Under the pieces are notes generated by a model. That model saw only the letters and a list, made by a program, of their open reading frames with translations, had not been told where the DNA came from and made no database searches. Positions 1 through 8,213 of a stretch of DNA of 64,000 nt are shown here, one piece after another. Source of the DNA: Alphaproteobacteria bacterium (GTDB lineage Bacteria; Pseudomonadota; Alphaproteobacteria; Micavibrionales; Micavibrionaceae); the NCBI GenBank assembly GCA_030750865.1, contig JASMHE010000007.1, positions 1 to 64,000 on the forward strand, in the 5' to 3' direction. Position 1 is the first letter of the stretch, and each line of letters begins with the position of its first letter. The position numbers were made by a program, and so were the translations under genes.

Positions 1-140
1 TTATCAATCATCGCGTAGTCCTGGAAATCACCAAAATATTTCGTGATCGCCGCTGTCAACGTCGTCTTACCGTGGTCAACGTGACCAACTGTTCCGATAT
101 TCGCGTGCGGCTTGTTCCGCTCAAACTTTTCCTTACTCAT
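1..140 (-). CDS. tuf: Elongation factor Tu, N-terminal 46 codons (gene runs off the window)
   Basis: EF-Tu is the GTPase that delivers aminoacyl-tRNA to the ribosome. Only the first 46 codons are present; the rest lies left of base 1. The visible N-terminus reads [20 protein letters not shown] and continues into the G1 P-loop GHVDHGKT, both diagnostic of EF-Tu. The start is the ATG whose complement is at 138-140. A promoter candidate lies about 120 bases upstream at 261-289. EF-Tu is usually near 395 residues, so about 350 are missing here. A second tuf copy elsewhere is possible but cannot be judged from this window. Confidence 0.95.
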   Translation of the reverse strand, partial: MSKEKFERNKPHANIGTVGHVDHGKTTLTAAITKYFGDFQDYAMID

Positions 141-260
141 TATCAAAGTCCTCTTAAAGTTGAATAGTTCATTTTCAATGTTATGCCAGCCCATTTCAAT
201 GGAAGCTTCTGGCCAAAGCTTTCGTTTCCACGGCATAACACCGCAAAACCTTTGCACTGT

Positions 261-289
261 GATTTAGGAAAAATAACGCGCTCTGTCAA
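261..289 (-). promoter_or_regulatory. Candidate sigma-70 promoter for tuf
   Basis: On the minus strand there is a perfect -35 hexamer TTGACA (complement at 284-289), a 17-base spacer and a weak -10 TAAATC (complement at 261-266). It points toward tuf and leaves a leader of roughly 115 bases. The -10 matches the consensus only in part, so the call rests mostly on the -35, the spacing and the position. Confidence 0.4.
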
Positions 290-365
290 TGGCTTTTTTG
301 TTTTACAGCCCTTTTATATCAACGAAAATGTTGTATTTTTCCGCCCTTCGGACCCGCAAACAGGA

Positions 366-1184
366 CTATGCTCTGACGAAAAGACGGTTTCTGGCTTTTG
401 GCCCCTGATTGTCGGTCTGCTTTTCAACAAGACCCGCTTGCCGGATAAGCTCCAGAATTTCATCTTGCCGCGCGCGGTCACCTTCGACTTCAATCATCAA
501 AGACCGGATGCGGGACAATGTCTTTACCCCGCCGCGCAGAATGTCGGCTTCCAGACCGTCAACATCCAGTTTGACATGATCTGGCACATCAACATTGAAC
601 GCCGCGCAGAAATCATCAACGGTATAGACAGGTACCATTTGTTCATATTGGGCATCAAACGTGCCGAACTGGTTTTCGGCTGACCCGACCGTATTACTGG
701 CATGACCGACATCCGCAGACGCGCCGTATAATTTCAACAAGCCCGTTTCCGCACCGAACGCCACACATAACGCACTGACATTCTTATCCAGCTTGTTTTG
801 TACGATATGTTCGGCCATCAGGCCGTAATTCAGCGCGCTTGGCTCAAACCCGTACACGGTCAAATCACCGCGCAATCCGGCATAAAGACTGTACAGACCG
901 ATATTTGCGCCAATATCCCAGAATGTCTCGCCAGCCTGCATAGAATCAATCCACGCCAGTGTTTCCGGTTCATCCGTCAGAAAGCCGGAAACGGCGGCGG
1001 CAATGTTACTGCTGCGTGAGGTAAAAAGGGAAAGCGTGCCTTGCGGCGTTTCAACACGATCGGTTAAATCGCGTTGCATTTTGGCAACCAGACCCGCTTT
1101 TGTTTTCAAGCGCAAGCGCGGCGTCATCGGCGCCGTTGCAAGGGAGGATAAACCATAGAGAATATTTGCGACTTTCCTGCTCAT
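366..1184 (-). CDS. FkbM family methyltransferase
   Basis: A SAM-dependent methyltransferase of the FkbM type, a family that methylates sugar or polyketide hydroxyls; the substrate cannot be told from sequence. About residues 88-101 hold the SAM-binding loop FWDIGANIGLYSLY, and the later family motif VKLDVDGLEADILRGG is clear. Length of 272 residues is normal. I chose the ATG at 1184 because an AGGG ribosome-binding site sits 8 bases before it; a TTG two codons upstream is also possible. It lies between tRNA-Gly and tuf on the same strand, which is not an expected place for such a gene. It could belong to surface polysaccharide decoration, but no other glycan gene is adjacent. Confidence 0.85.
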   Translation of the reverse strand: MSRKVANILYGLSSLATAPMTPRLRLKTKAGLVAKMQRDLTDRVETPQGTLSLFTSRSSNIAAAVSGFLTDEPETLAWIDSMQAGETFWDIGANIGLYSLYAGLRGDLTVYGFEPSALNYGLMAEHIVQNKLDKNVSALCVAFGAETGLLKLYGASADVGHASNTVGSAENQFGTFDAQYEQMVPVYTVDDFCAAFNVDVPDHVKLDVDGLEADILRGGVKTLSRIRSLMIEVEGDRARQDEILELIRQAGLVEKQTDNQGPKARNRLFVRA

Positions 1185-1228
1185 GGCCAATCCCTGTCTT
1201 TATTCTTGTTTTTTGATTGCCGATAAAA

Positions 1229-1302
1229 TGGAGCGGGTGAAGGGAATCGAACCCTCATAACTAGCTTGGAAGGCTAGGGCTTTACCATTAAGCTACACCC
1301 GC
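1229..1302 (-). tRNA. tRNA-Gly (anticodon TCC)
   Basis: Seventy-four bases with the CCA end encoded. The acceptor arms GCGGGTG (complement at 1296-1302) and CACCCGC pair fully, the anticodon stem CTAGC/GCTAG encloses the loop CTTCCAA, and the T arm contains GGTTCGATTCC. The anticodon is TCC. Upstream on the minus strand a TTGATT and TACAAG pair with 17-base spacing could serve as promoter. Confidence 0.97.
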
Positions 1303-1367
1303 GATTTTCAAAATCTGCCTACATCTTGTAATGGCTTCGGCATATAAAATCAAGCACGAAAACGAAA

Positions 1368-2183
1368 TTACAATGATGTCATTTTGATCTGTGTGCCGCC
1401 ACGCGGTTTTCCAAAATCTTCAAAGGCACTGCCACTACGGCGGACAATTTCCACAAAGCCGCGGCGGCCACCGCCCGGTAACGGCCAGCCGGAACTGCCG
1501 CACGCCATACAGAGATACCCGTCAGGCACATCAAAAATCGATTGTCCGACCTTCACAAAATGCTTACAGCCATTCATTTCGATACCGACAAACTGCCCCA
1601 TATATTGATCGATCCGCGCGGGATCAATCGTGCATTTCAAATTCCCGTACCCATCGACAAAACCGACAACATCTTCGGGCATATCGGCAATCACGGGCTC
1701 TTTATCCAGCAAGATTGACTCATCCCCCCGCACCACGGCGCCCAGCGCTTTGGGATAAAAATCGCGCGAGCGGAATTGCGATCCTTCGTTCGAAATTTCA
1801 ACAACCTGTGTCCGTTTTGCCGCTTCCTTGACAAAAGACAGTGAATATCCGCTATTCACGGCGATGATGCGCACGCCGTTATGCAGTTCCATGAATACCA
1901 GCTTTTCCCCTGCCGAGTTCGCACGCGGCGCGGCATCGTCATGGCGCGGCGCTGTATTCACAAAGAAAAAATGTTTATCGCCAAGCTCACTATTGATCGC
2001 CGTCTGCGCCAGCATAAATCCCGTCTGCACCGTATCAAACGGCGGCACGGAATATTCGTTTTCACGCAGGGGCAACCCCTCAAGCTGTTTGTAAATATTC
2101 TGCGTTACTTCCGCAAACGCCATATCGGACAGCGGACCATAATCAGCAATAATAGAAACGGTATAAGGCGTGTCTTGTGTCAT
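1368..2183 (-). CDS. Divergent SAM hydrolase / halogenase-family (DUF62) protein
   Basis: The family splits S-adenosylmethionine to adenosine with water, or in rare members with halide. Landmarks in the usual order are visible: N-terminal IIADYGPLSD in place of the family TDFG..D, then VNSGYSLSFV in place of the PDNGLL segment, then SQFRSRDFYPKALGAV in place of the S-FHGRD-F-P-A segment, then DGYGNLKCTI matching the FGN-L-TNI turn, and a C-terminal GSAFEDFGKPRGG. The VDPGVG motif is replaced by VNTAPRHDD, so this is a remote member and activity is uncertain. Its 271 residues fit the family. It stands alone between tRNA-Gly and a deacetylase gene, same strand. The assignment is by motif order, not by a search. 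Confidence 0.6.
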   Translation of the reverse strand: MTQDTPYTVSIIADYGPLSDMAFAEVTQNIYKQLEGLPLRENEYSVPPFDTVQTGFMLAQTAINSELGDKHFFFVNTAPRHDDAAPRANSAGEKLVFMELHNGVRIIAVNSGYSLSFVKEAAKRTQVVEISNEGSQFRSRDFYPKALGAVVRGDESILLDKEPVIADMPEDVVGFVDGYGNLKCTIDPARIDQYMGQFVGIEMNGCKHFVKVGQSIFDVPDGYLCMACGSSGWPLPGGGRRGFVEIVRRSGSAFEDFGKPRGGTQIKMTSL

Positions 2184-2229
2184 TGATACTCTTTCACTTT
2201 ACTTACGTTTATTGCGTGACGCGTGTGCG

Positions 2230-3018
2230 TCAAACGGATAAAAATGTGAATCCTTTATGCGTCATATGACGCACGGTTGCAAGCGTAACATCCTGTATTT
2301 CCGGCTGATCGTGAGCCAAAATAATATGCGTGCTGTTTTCATCATGCAGCCACGGATCATCGTCAATCTTGCGCTTCAGATCATCGATTGTTTTATACGG
2401 CCAGTCACGCGCCAGATGACGCTGCGTTAACATCCAATCACTATTGGAAAATGTGTAAAGACAATCATAGGCCTCGGCCATTTCGGTCTGGGCGTACCAC
2501 GGCAAGGTAACGCCGCGAAACGGCACGGTAAACCCTTCGGTCTTCAGGAAATGCTGCAAAGCCTGTTTCTTGGCAATATCCGCTTCCGACGGCGGCGAGA
2601 GCGTAATATTCAAACCATCTGTAAACAGGGATTTCAACACATCGCCATGTGTGCCTGCCGCATCATAATCAACAATCCAGCCCCCTGCCCCGCGATCAAC
2701 ATGCGGGAACCTGAAATATTTCCCGGTCCGCTGCGTGTTCGCTCGCCGATACGCTTCATCAATCAATTTCTCTGTCTTGATGATTTCTGCGATGCATTCT
2801 TCGTAAGATAAATCAGAGGCCCGTCTGTGCGAATAATTATGGTTGGCCACAGCAAATCCCCGTTCAATCGCATGGATAATCGCATCCATATCATTTGCGA
2901 GATGATCGCCCCGCACATATAACAGCGCAGGCACATCCATTGCCGTCAATGCAGACAGCAGGGCTTTGGTATGCGGTGACGGCGAGTCATCAATCGTCAG
3001 ATATGCGTTTTTAGTCAT
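2230..3018 (-). CDS. Polysaccharide deacetylase (NodB-homology) family protein
   Basis: NodB-fold enzymes are metal-dependent and remove N- or O-acetyl groups from glycans such as peptidoglycan or chitin. The catalytic motifs are present near the N-terminus: LTIDDSPSPHT (motif 1, two Asp), HNYSH (motif 2 metal-binding HxxxH) and FRFPHVDRG (motif 3). No signal peptide is seen, which is odd for an enzyme acting on wall polymers, so a cytoplasmic substrate is possible. I prefer the ATG at 3018, directly before the catalytic domain. An ATG at 3075 would add 19 basic residues encoded partly by a tandem GTAAGAAAAACG repeat; neither start has a strong ribosome-binding site. No partner gene is evident. 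Confidence 0.75.
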   Translation of the reverse strand: MTKNAYLTIDDSPSPHTKALLSALTAMDVPALLYVRGDHLANDMDAIIHAIERGFAVANHNYSHRRASDLSYEECIAEIIKTEKLIDEAYRRANTQRTGKYFRFPHVDRGAGGWIVDYDAAGTHGDVLKSLFTDGLNITLSPPSEADIAKKQALQHFLKTEGFTVPFRGVTLPWYAQTEMAEAYDCLYTFSNSDWMLTQRHLARDWPYKTIDDLKRKIDDDPWLHDENSTHIILAHDQPEIQDVTLATVRHMTHKGFTFLSV

Positions 3019-3198
3019 AACGTTTTTCTTACTGTGCGTTTTTCTTACGGGGCGGTTTTCTGATAAGCGCTTCATTACAATGTCTGCGCACAGTATAAAA
3101 CAAAACCGCCCGCAATCATCAAATAAATTTCGGAAAAACCGCCGAACAAAGAATATGATCCGGCAGTCCTATGAATAACCCTATGCCCCGAAAAACAA

Positions 3199-3669
3199 TT
3201 ACCCCGGACTAGGCGCTGCGTATGCGGCCGCGCCGGAGGTGGCCTGCGTATGATCTGCCGCAGGTTTACAGTGCCGGTCAAGATAATCGCGCAGAGTATG
3301 CGCCTGTTCCAGATCAATAGATTGTCCTGGCTCAAACCCGAGCGCGGCCTGTGCCGTTTGAAGGTGATATGCCAGTTTCGGTTCAAGACCATAGAGCATC
3401 GCTTCTTTCGCGTCTTCTGCCGACATTTGCGCCACAAAGCGGTTATCGGTCAGACGTTGCAGAAATTCAAGCCGTACATCATGCGGCACATGACCACCTT
3501 CCAGACTGTCAGGCAAATCCATTTCAAGAATAACCCCCGGAATAAAAGCCATAAAGCTCATATCCAGTGTATCGCCCGATATCGCATTGATCACCGCATC
3601 CTGATCCCCACCGGATAGAATGACTGCGTCTAATGCTTTTATGTTGTGAATATCTGTCAGTGTTGCCAT
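3199..3669 (-). CDS. Hypothetical protein
   Basis: A 156-residue soluble protein I do not recognise. It starts MATLTDIHNIKALDAVILSG, is predicted mostly helical, has no signal peptide or membrane segment, and ends in an alanine/proline-rich tail AAAYAAPSPG. The start at 3669 is supported by a strong AGGAGGG ribosome-binding site 12 bases upstream; a longer frame from 3723 would run through that site. It follows no obvious operon and is separated from neighbours by more than 100 bases on each side. Confidence 0.6.
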   Translation of the reverse strand: MATLTDIHNIKALDAVILSGGDQDAVINAISGDTLDMSFMAFIPGVILEMDLPDSLEGGHVPHDVRLEFLQRLTDNRFVAQMSAEDAKEAMLYGLEPKLAYHLQTAQAALGFEPGQSIDLEQAHTLRDYLDRHCKPAADHTQATSGAAAYAAPSPG

Positions 3670-3902
3670 GTGTTTGTACGGCCCTCCTATATTTGTATTT
3701 TTACTCTTCGTTACGCGCCGCACTTTTCATCAAGCACGCACCAAAAACAATAAATTGTGTTTTATGTCTATTTTTATGACATATTTTACACACAAAATCA
3801 AGTCTTTTCACATAATTACAGCAATATTTTTTCGCTTGGCAAATACCTGCACGGCTTGTAATTTAAAAAGAACATACTCTCCAGCCAAGAAAGACAGCGC
3901 CC

Positions 3903-4253
3903 ATGAGCGATACACCCCCATGCATCCAATGCGGATCGGAATATACATACGAAGTACAAGACATGATCACATGCCCCGTTTGCGGGTATGAATGGCATAA
4001 ATATGCAGGGCCGCTGGACGACAACAATGACGGCGATAATAACGTCATTACAGATGCAAACGGACAGATTTTACAAGACGGCGACACGGTCACAGTGATC
4101 AAAGATTTGAAAGTCCGCGGTTCGTCTTCCGTGGTTAAAGTCGGCACAAAGGTCAAAAATATACGTCTTGTCGATGGCGATCATGACATTGATTGCAAAA
4201 TCCCGGGCATCGGCGCGATGCAGTTAAAATCAGAATTCGTTAAAAAAGTCTAG
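3903..4253 (+). CDS. yjdM: YjdM (PhnA) family zinc-ribbon protein
   Basis: Small zinc-ribbon protein historically called PhnA; its role is not settled and it is not needed for phosphonate breakdown. The N-terminal ribbon has CIQC and CPVC pairs, and the C-terminal domain carries the family block [18 protein letters not shown] followed by [19 protein letters not shown]. At 116 residues it has the normal length. It is followed after 12 bases by an AhpD-like gene on the same strand, so the two probably share a transcript. Confidence 0.92.
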   Translation: MSDTPPCIQCGSEYTYEVQDMITCPVCGYEWHKYAGPLDDNNDGDNNVITDANGQILQDGDTVTVIKDLKVRGSSSVVKVGTKVKNIRLVDGDHDIDCKIPGIGAMQLKSEFVKKV

Positions 4254-4265
4254 GAGGACACACTC

Positions 4266-4616
4266 ATGACAGAACAATATAAAGATTACAAAAACATCAC
4301 CGAAAATATCTCTGATTATATGGCGCAATTGCGTGAACATGCCCCCGATGCGATGGGCGGCTTTTCAACGCTTGCGAAATCCGCACTCAAGGACGGCGCG
4401 CTGGATGAAAAAACCAAAGAACTGATCGCCCTTGCCATCGGTGTGACACAACATTGTGACGGCTGTATCGGTTTTCATGCAAAAGCCCTGCACAGATTAG
4501 GCGCGACCAAAGAAGAAATCGCCGAAGTGATGGCCATGTGCGTTTATATGGGCGGCGGTCCGGCCCTGATGTATGCGGCTGATGCCTTGCGCGCTTTTGA
4601 TCAATTCCAGAAATAA
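4266..4616 (+). CDS. Carboxymuconolactone decarboxylase / AhpD-like protein
   Basis: A 116-residue all-helical protein of the CMD/AhpD family, usually a thiol peroxidase partner or disulfide-active protein. The redox pair is in GVTQHCDGCIGFHAKAL, with CxxC and the following His as in AhpD, and the downstream helix GATKEEIAEVMAMC is typical. The ribosome-binding site TAGGAGGACACACTC is strong. The gene sits 12 bases after yjdM and is likely co-transcribed. Enzymatic decarboxylation is unlikely given the CxxC; a role in peroxide or thiol stress is inferred. Confidence 0.85.
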   Translation: MTEQYKDYKNITENISDYMAQLREHAPDAMGGFSTLAKSALKDGALDEKTKELIALAIGVTQHCDGCIGFHAKALHRLGATKEEIAEVMAMCVYMGGGPALMYAADALRAFDQFQK

Positions 4617-4695
4617 TCGCGCCAGAAACGGCACAAAAAACAATCAGAAAACGAAAAATCGTATCCGGTTATCACTTAATTCATGACTCGTATCA

Positions 4696-6834
4696 TTACT
4701 TGAACAGGGCGATTTTTTCGCCTTCGATCACATTCAGAATATCATCTTCGTTGAAGTGATTATCTTCAAGGATGTCATGCTCGGTTTCCTCGTCAAGCAA
4801 CCCGTTTTCACGCAGATATTCCAGCGCCCGGCTCCCTGATACCGACAAAGAACGCAGCGCCATACGGTGAATATGCGGTGTCAGCTCTTCGCGGTGTTCC
4901 TTGATCAGATTATTGGCCTTCGCCGCAGACCCTTTCTTGTAACGTTTATAAAGCGCACCGACTTCCTTATATGTTTCCGGCAGGAACACAGGATGTTTGT
5001 GTTCTGTCTGCATATGCTCAACCGTGCGCACCGCCTTGCGGGCCATAATCATCTGCGCGCGGTAATATTCCAGCAATGTCACAGGTGATGTCCGGCCGCG
5101 ATTTTTATGAAATGGTGTCAGAATCAGTTGCACCATACGGTCAAAGATGTCTTTGCGGTCTGTATATTGTTTCGGGTCAATCGCATCATGCTGGGCTTTT
5201 TCGATTTTTTCCTGTTGCAGGTTCAACTTGCTGGTGATGATACGGTATGTCCCCTCGCTCAGCTCTTCATTGATGAACAAACGTTTCACTGCCGCCAGTT
5301 CGGCATGTACCATCGTCAAATGCAGCGATTGGTCGAACACTTTACGGCCGTATTTTTCGACAAGCGCCAGACGGTTTTCTTCGGCCTGCTGCAATCTTTG
5401 ATTCAACTGATCTGCCAGAATTTGGTACTGGTCGGGACTCAGGAACCCTTTGCTTGTATAGGTACGCAGCCGTGTTTGCGCCGCCAGCAGATAATAAATT
5501 CCCAAATCCGCTTCATGCGCCATTTTCAGCGGCGTATTATTGTTAATCTTGCTCCATTGCATCAACGGCTTGATCAGCGGCGCTTTGACAAACAATGTTG
5601 CCAGAATACAGCCAATGGTCATCGCCAGCAGGAAGTCATGCGGCGCATGGATATAATCCCATCCCGGCACTGTGAAATCTTCGGGAATCAGCAAGACGAT
5701 AATAATGGATAGCGCGCCACGCAAGCTGGCCCATGCCAACAGATTTTTCCACGCCGGCGGAATGGGCGCTTCCAGTTTCATCCAGCCAAGCGGTGTCAAA
5801 ATCGCATAGACCGCAAACATACGCGCCAGCGCCACAATGCCGATGGTCACAAGCACAGGCAGCCATAATTCACCGAAATCAATGCCGGAACTTGCGAATA
5901 AAAGCCCTGCCATCAGGAAGACGAGCGAGTTCGCCACAAACGCCACATGTTCAATCACCTTATCGATATAATCATCCATTTTCGGTGATAAGGCATGGCG
6001 GGCATAATTGCCGAGAAACAGCGAGGAAATCGTCGCCGCAATAATGGACGATACATGCACCACGCCGGATTCATTGATTAACTCAGCCGACACAAAGACC
6101 AGATGCGCCGACACCAGCAAGAGCGTCACCGTCACGAATTCATTGCTTTTGGCAAAGCGCACAATACGCGAAAAGATCGCCGCCATCACAAGGCCAAGCA
6201 CGACCCCCAGCACAATCATAACAAAGAAGTCCAGCACGCCGTGTACAACCGTTTCCGTGCCGTGGAACCCTTCCATCGCAATCGACAAAATCACCAAAAA
6301 CAGGGCCATTGCCGTCCCGTCATTGAACAGACTCTCGCCCTCGAAAATCAGCGCCAGTTTACGCGGCACGCCCAGTTCTTTGAACATGGACAACGCGGCG
6401 ACCGGATCGGTCGGCGAAATAATCGCCCCGAACAACAGCGCCACAATAAACGGAATCTGAATACCGATCAGCGGCAAAATAAAATAGACCAGCGTCGCAA
6501 CCGTCAGCACAGACAGCGACATCACACCAATCGCCATAAAAGAAATGGTCCACGCGCTATCGAGCATTTTGCGCAAACTCATATTAAAACCGGATTCAAA
6601 AATCAAAATCGGCAGGAAGATAAAGAACAGAAGCTCGGGCGTGAGCACCATATCATCGATAAAACCGAGCACCGACCCGACATACGGGGCATTTGCCACA
6701 GGCACCAGCAAAAGACCGACCAGAACCAATAAAACCGTGTAGGGCGCTTTCAAACGACGGGCGATGAAATAAACGAACGTCGATAGGATAATCAATGTAA
6801 ACAGCGCCAGAGCCGATGTGATCGTAAGCTCCAT
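4696..6834 (-). CDS. CPA1-type Na+(K+)/H+ antiporter with long cytoplasmic tail
   Basis: An inner-membrane monovalent cation/proton antiporter of the NhaP/CPA1 group. The first ~420 residues contain about 12 hydrophobic segments with the ion-site motif ISPTDPVA and the second half-site FEGESLFNDGTAM. From about residue 430 a ~280-residue hydrophilic, helical tail follows, rich in Glu and Lys, which in this family can regulate pH response. It is 712 residues, longer than minimal NhaP. GAGAATATC precedes the start. It stands alone; its ion and physiological role (pH or salt tolerance) cannot be fixed from sequence. Confidence 0.88.
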   Translation of the reverse strand: MELTITSALALFTLIILSTFVYFIARRLKAPYTVLLVLVGLLLVPVANAPYVGSVLGFIDDMVLTPELLFFIFLPILIFESGFNMSLRKMLDSAWTISFMAIGVMSLSVLTVATLVYFILPLIGIQIPFIVALLFGAIISPTDPVAALSMFKELGVPRKLALIFEGESLFNDGTAMALFLVILSIAMEGFHGTETVVHGVLDFFVMIVLGVVLGLVMAAIFSRIVRFAKSNEFVTVTLLLVSAHLVFVSAELINESGVVHVSSIIAATISSLFLGNYARHALSPKMDDYIDKVIEHVAFVANSLVFLMAGLLFASSGIDFGELWLPVLVTIGIVALARMFAVYAILTPLGWMKLEAPIPPAWKNLLAWASLRGALSIIIVLLIPEDFTVPGWDYIHAPHDFLLAMTIGCILATLFVKAPLIKPLMQWSKINNNTPLKMAHEADLGIYYLLAAQTRLRTYTSKGFLSPDQYQILADQLNQRLQQAEENRLALVEKYGRKVFDQSLHLTMVHAELAAVKRLFINEELSEGTYRIITSKLNLQQEKIEKAQHDAIDPKQYTDRKDIFDRMVQLILTPFHKNRGRTSPVTLLEYYRAQMIMARKAVRTVEHMQTEHKHPVFLPETYKEVGALYKRYKKGSAAKANNLIKEHREELTPHIHRMALRSLSVSGSRALEYLRENGLLDEETEHDILEDNHFNEDDILNVIEGEKIALFK

Positions 6835-6982
6835 GATATTCTCTTTTCTGTATGATTATTTTGTCGGAGGTCTTTTAACGCCGTTCACAAACAAACTGCA
6901 AGCTATTTTTGTTTTTTATTTCACAATCCTAATATAACGCCCGATATAACGTCTGGCATGATGGCCTTGATATAACGGCACG

Positions 6983-7363
6983 TCACTTGGTTATTTGCCT
7001 ACATGGCGGCAATATCGCGCCCTCAATACTGACTGTCGCTTTGTTGCCTTTATTCCATAGATATGTCGTCGCATTGTCCGGATTTCTGTATTTCGCGCCG
7101 GAGGCTGTGACAGTGCGCTCGACCGCATAAGACATATCAAACCCCGTCTCCTTGTTAAAGACACGCATATAACCGCGCTCATCAGCGTCATCAATCGAAA
7201 AAACGATCCGCACCTGATCACAATGAAAATAGAAAACAGACATATCCGGCGTTTTGCCAAACGTACCAGCACGCGATGTGCCGATCTTACGCTCCTGCGG
7301 CACACACGCCGCCACCACGCACAGCACGCATATCATCACGCCTAAAACAATCCCGCGCCGCAT
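6983..7363 (-). CDS. MliC-like lipoprotein (C-type lysozyme inhibitor fold)
   Basis: A predicted lipoprotein of 126 residues. The signal peptide MRRGIVLGVMICVLCVVAAC ends in a lipobox with the acylated Cys at residue 20. The mature part has the MliC pattern: FHCDQVRIVFS strand, then SGAKYRNPD, a WNKGNKATVS strand and a closing Cys, consistent with the paired-cysteine eight-strand barrel that blocks host or competitor lysozyme. The start at 7363 was preferred over an ATG 12 codons upstream because it gives a clean signal peptide and follows AGAAGAG. MliC membership is by pattern; sequence is divergent. Confidence 0.65.
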   Translation of the reverse strand: MRRGIVLGVMICVLCVVAACVPQERKIGTSRAGTFGKTPDMSVFYFHCDQVRIVFSIDDADERGYMRVFNKETGFDMSYAVERTVTASGAKYRNPDNATTYLWNKGNKATVSIEGAILPPCRQITK

Positions 7364-7528
7364 CTTCACTCTTCTTTCTGAAAATATTCTGAACACCATA
7401 AAATAGATGCCCCATCATAACACTTACGGATAAAAAGGGAACATCTATTCGCGTAAGACATCAAACCGTCAACGCATGCTAGGGGAGAAGTGGAGAGAAC
7501 ATGCGTGGACACAGAAGGACGTTGATAT

Positions 7529-7894
7529 TCAAGGATTGATATTAAACAGCACTTTCCACCACGGACGCGCAGACATCGCACTTTCATGCTTGAGTGCTGC
7601 CATCTCTTTCGCAATGATATCAGGCTGTTGTGCCATCACAGCATTGTCAAAATCTTTACTTGTGTCATACACATTAATGACACGCAGATTTTCATAATCG
7701 GAATACTTCTGTCTGATAACGCCTTTTAGATTATCATCATTCGCTTCGGCTATATGTTCGTCGCATACACTGGCAAAATCATTCGAACTCGTCCCGAAAT
7801 GAATAAGATATTGCCGATCATTAGCCGCAGCTTTTTCAAAAGCCCGTTTGAGCTCATCCCGATCCAAAAACAAATCCATAAAGATATAACTCAT
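7529..7894 (-). CDS. Hypothetical protein
   Basis: An unrecognised 121-residue protein starting MSYIFMDLFLDRDELKRAFE. It is charged, apparently soluble and helical, with an internal WWKVLF close to the C-terminus. The frame stays open upstream through tRNA-Tyr, but the true start is the ATG at 7894, which has the strong site GGGAGGC 7 bases before it. It lies directly downstream of tRNA-Tyr on the same strand. Confidence 0.6.
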   Translation of the reverse strand: MSYIFMDLFLDRDELKRAFEKAAANDRQYLIHFGTSSNDFASVCDEHIAEANDDNLKGVIRQKYSDYENLRVINVYDTSKDFDNAVMAQQPDIIAKEMAALKHESAMSARPWWKVLFNINP

Positions 7895-8021
7895 CAAACT
7901 GCCTCCCTCGTCATGCAATTCACCTGTATTAACATAACACCAAAAACATAACAAGATTTCTTTCAGACCGTCAGCGTAACGACGAACAAATATCCAAAGC
8001 ACAATGTCGGGAAAAGTAAAA

Positions 8022-8107
8022 TGGTGGAGGAGGCTGGATTTGAACCAACGTAACCCGAAGGTGCCTGATTTACAGTCAGGTGCATTTGACCGCTCTGCCA
8101 CTCCTCC
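8022..8107 (-). tRNA. tRNA-Tyr (anticodon GTA)
   Basis: Eighty-six bases including encoded CCA. The acceptor GGAGGAG pairs with CTCCTCC, the anticodon stem CCTGA/TCAGG encloses CTGTAAA, a long variable arm is present as expected for a class II tRNA, and GGTTCAAATCC forms the T arm. A TTGACA lies about 42 bases upstream but its -10 region is only a T run. Confidence 0.97.
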
Positions 8108-8213
8108 ACATCAGAAGCGCCCCTGAAAAAAAAGCATTTTGACCCGCTTGTCAAGATAAAGATGTGTTCAAGTTCAGAAAATTGTGGCATATGATGGTCA
8201 CAGGATAAATGAC

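Noticed and set aside
183-683. 166-codon open frame on the plus strand
   Set aside because: Its second part is antisense to the FkbM methyltransferase and its first part covers the tuf leader; no domain.
5107-5712. 201-codon open frame on the plus strand
   Set aside because: Antisense to the antiporter's cytoplasmic tail; no ribosome-binding site.
7895-8101. Upstream extension of the hypothetical gene at 7529-7894
   Set aside because: The frame runs through tRNA-Tyr; the ATG at 7894 with GGGAGGC is the sensible start.
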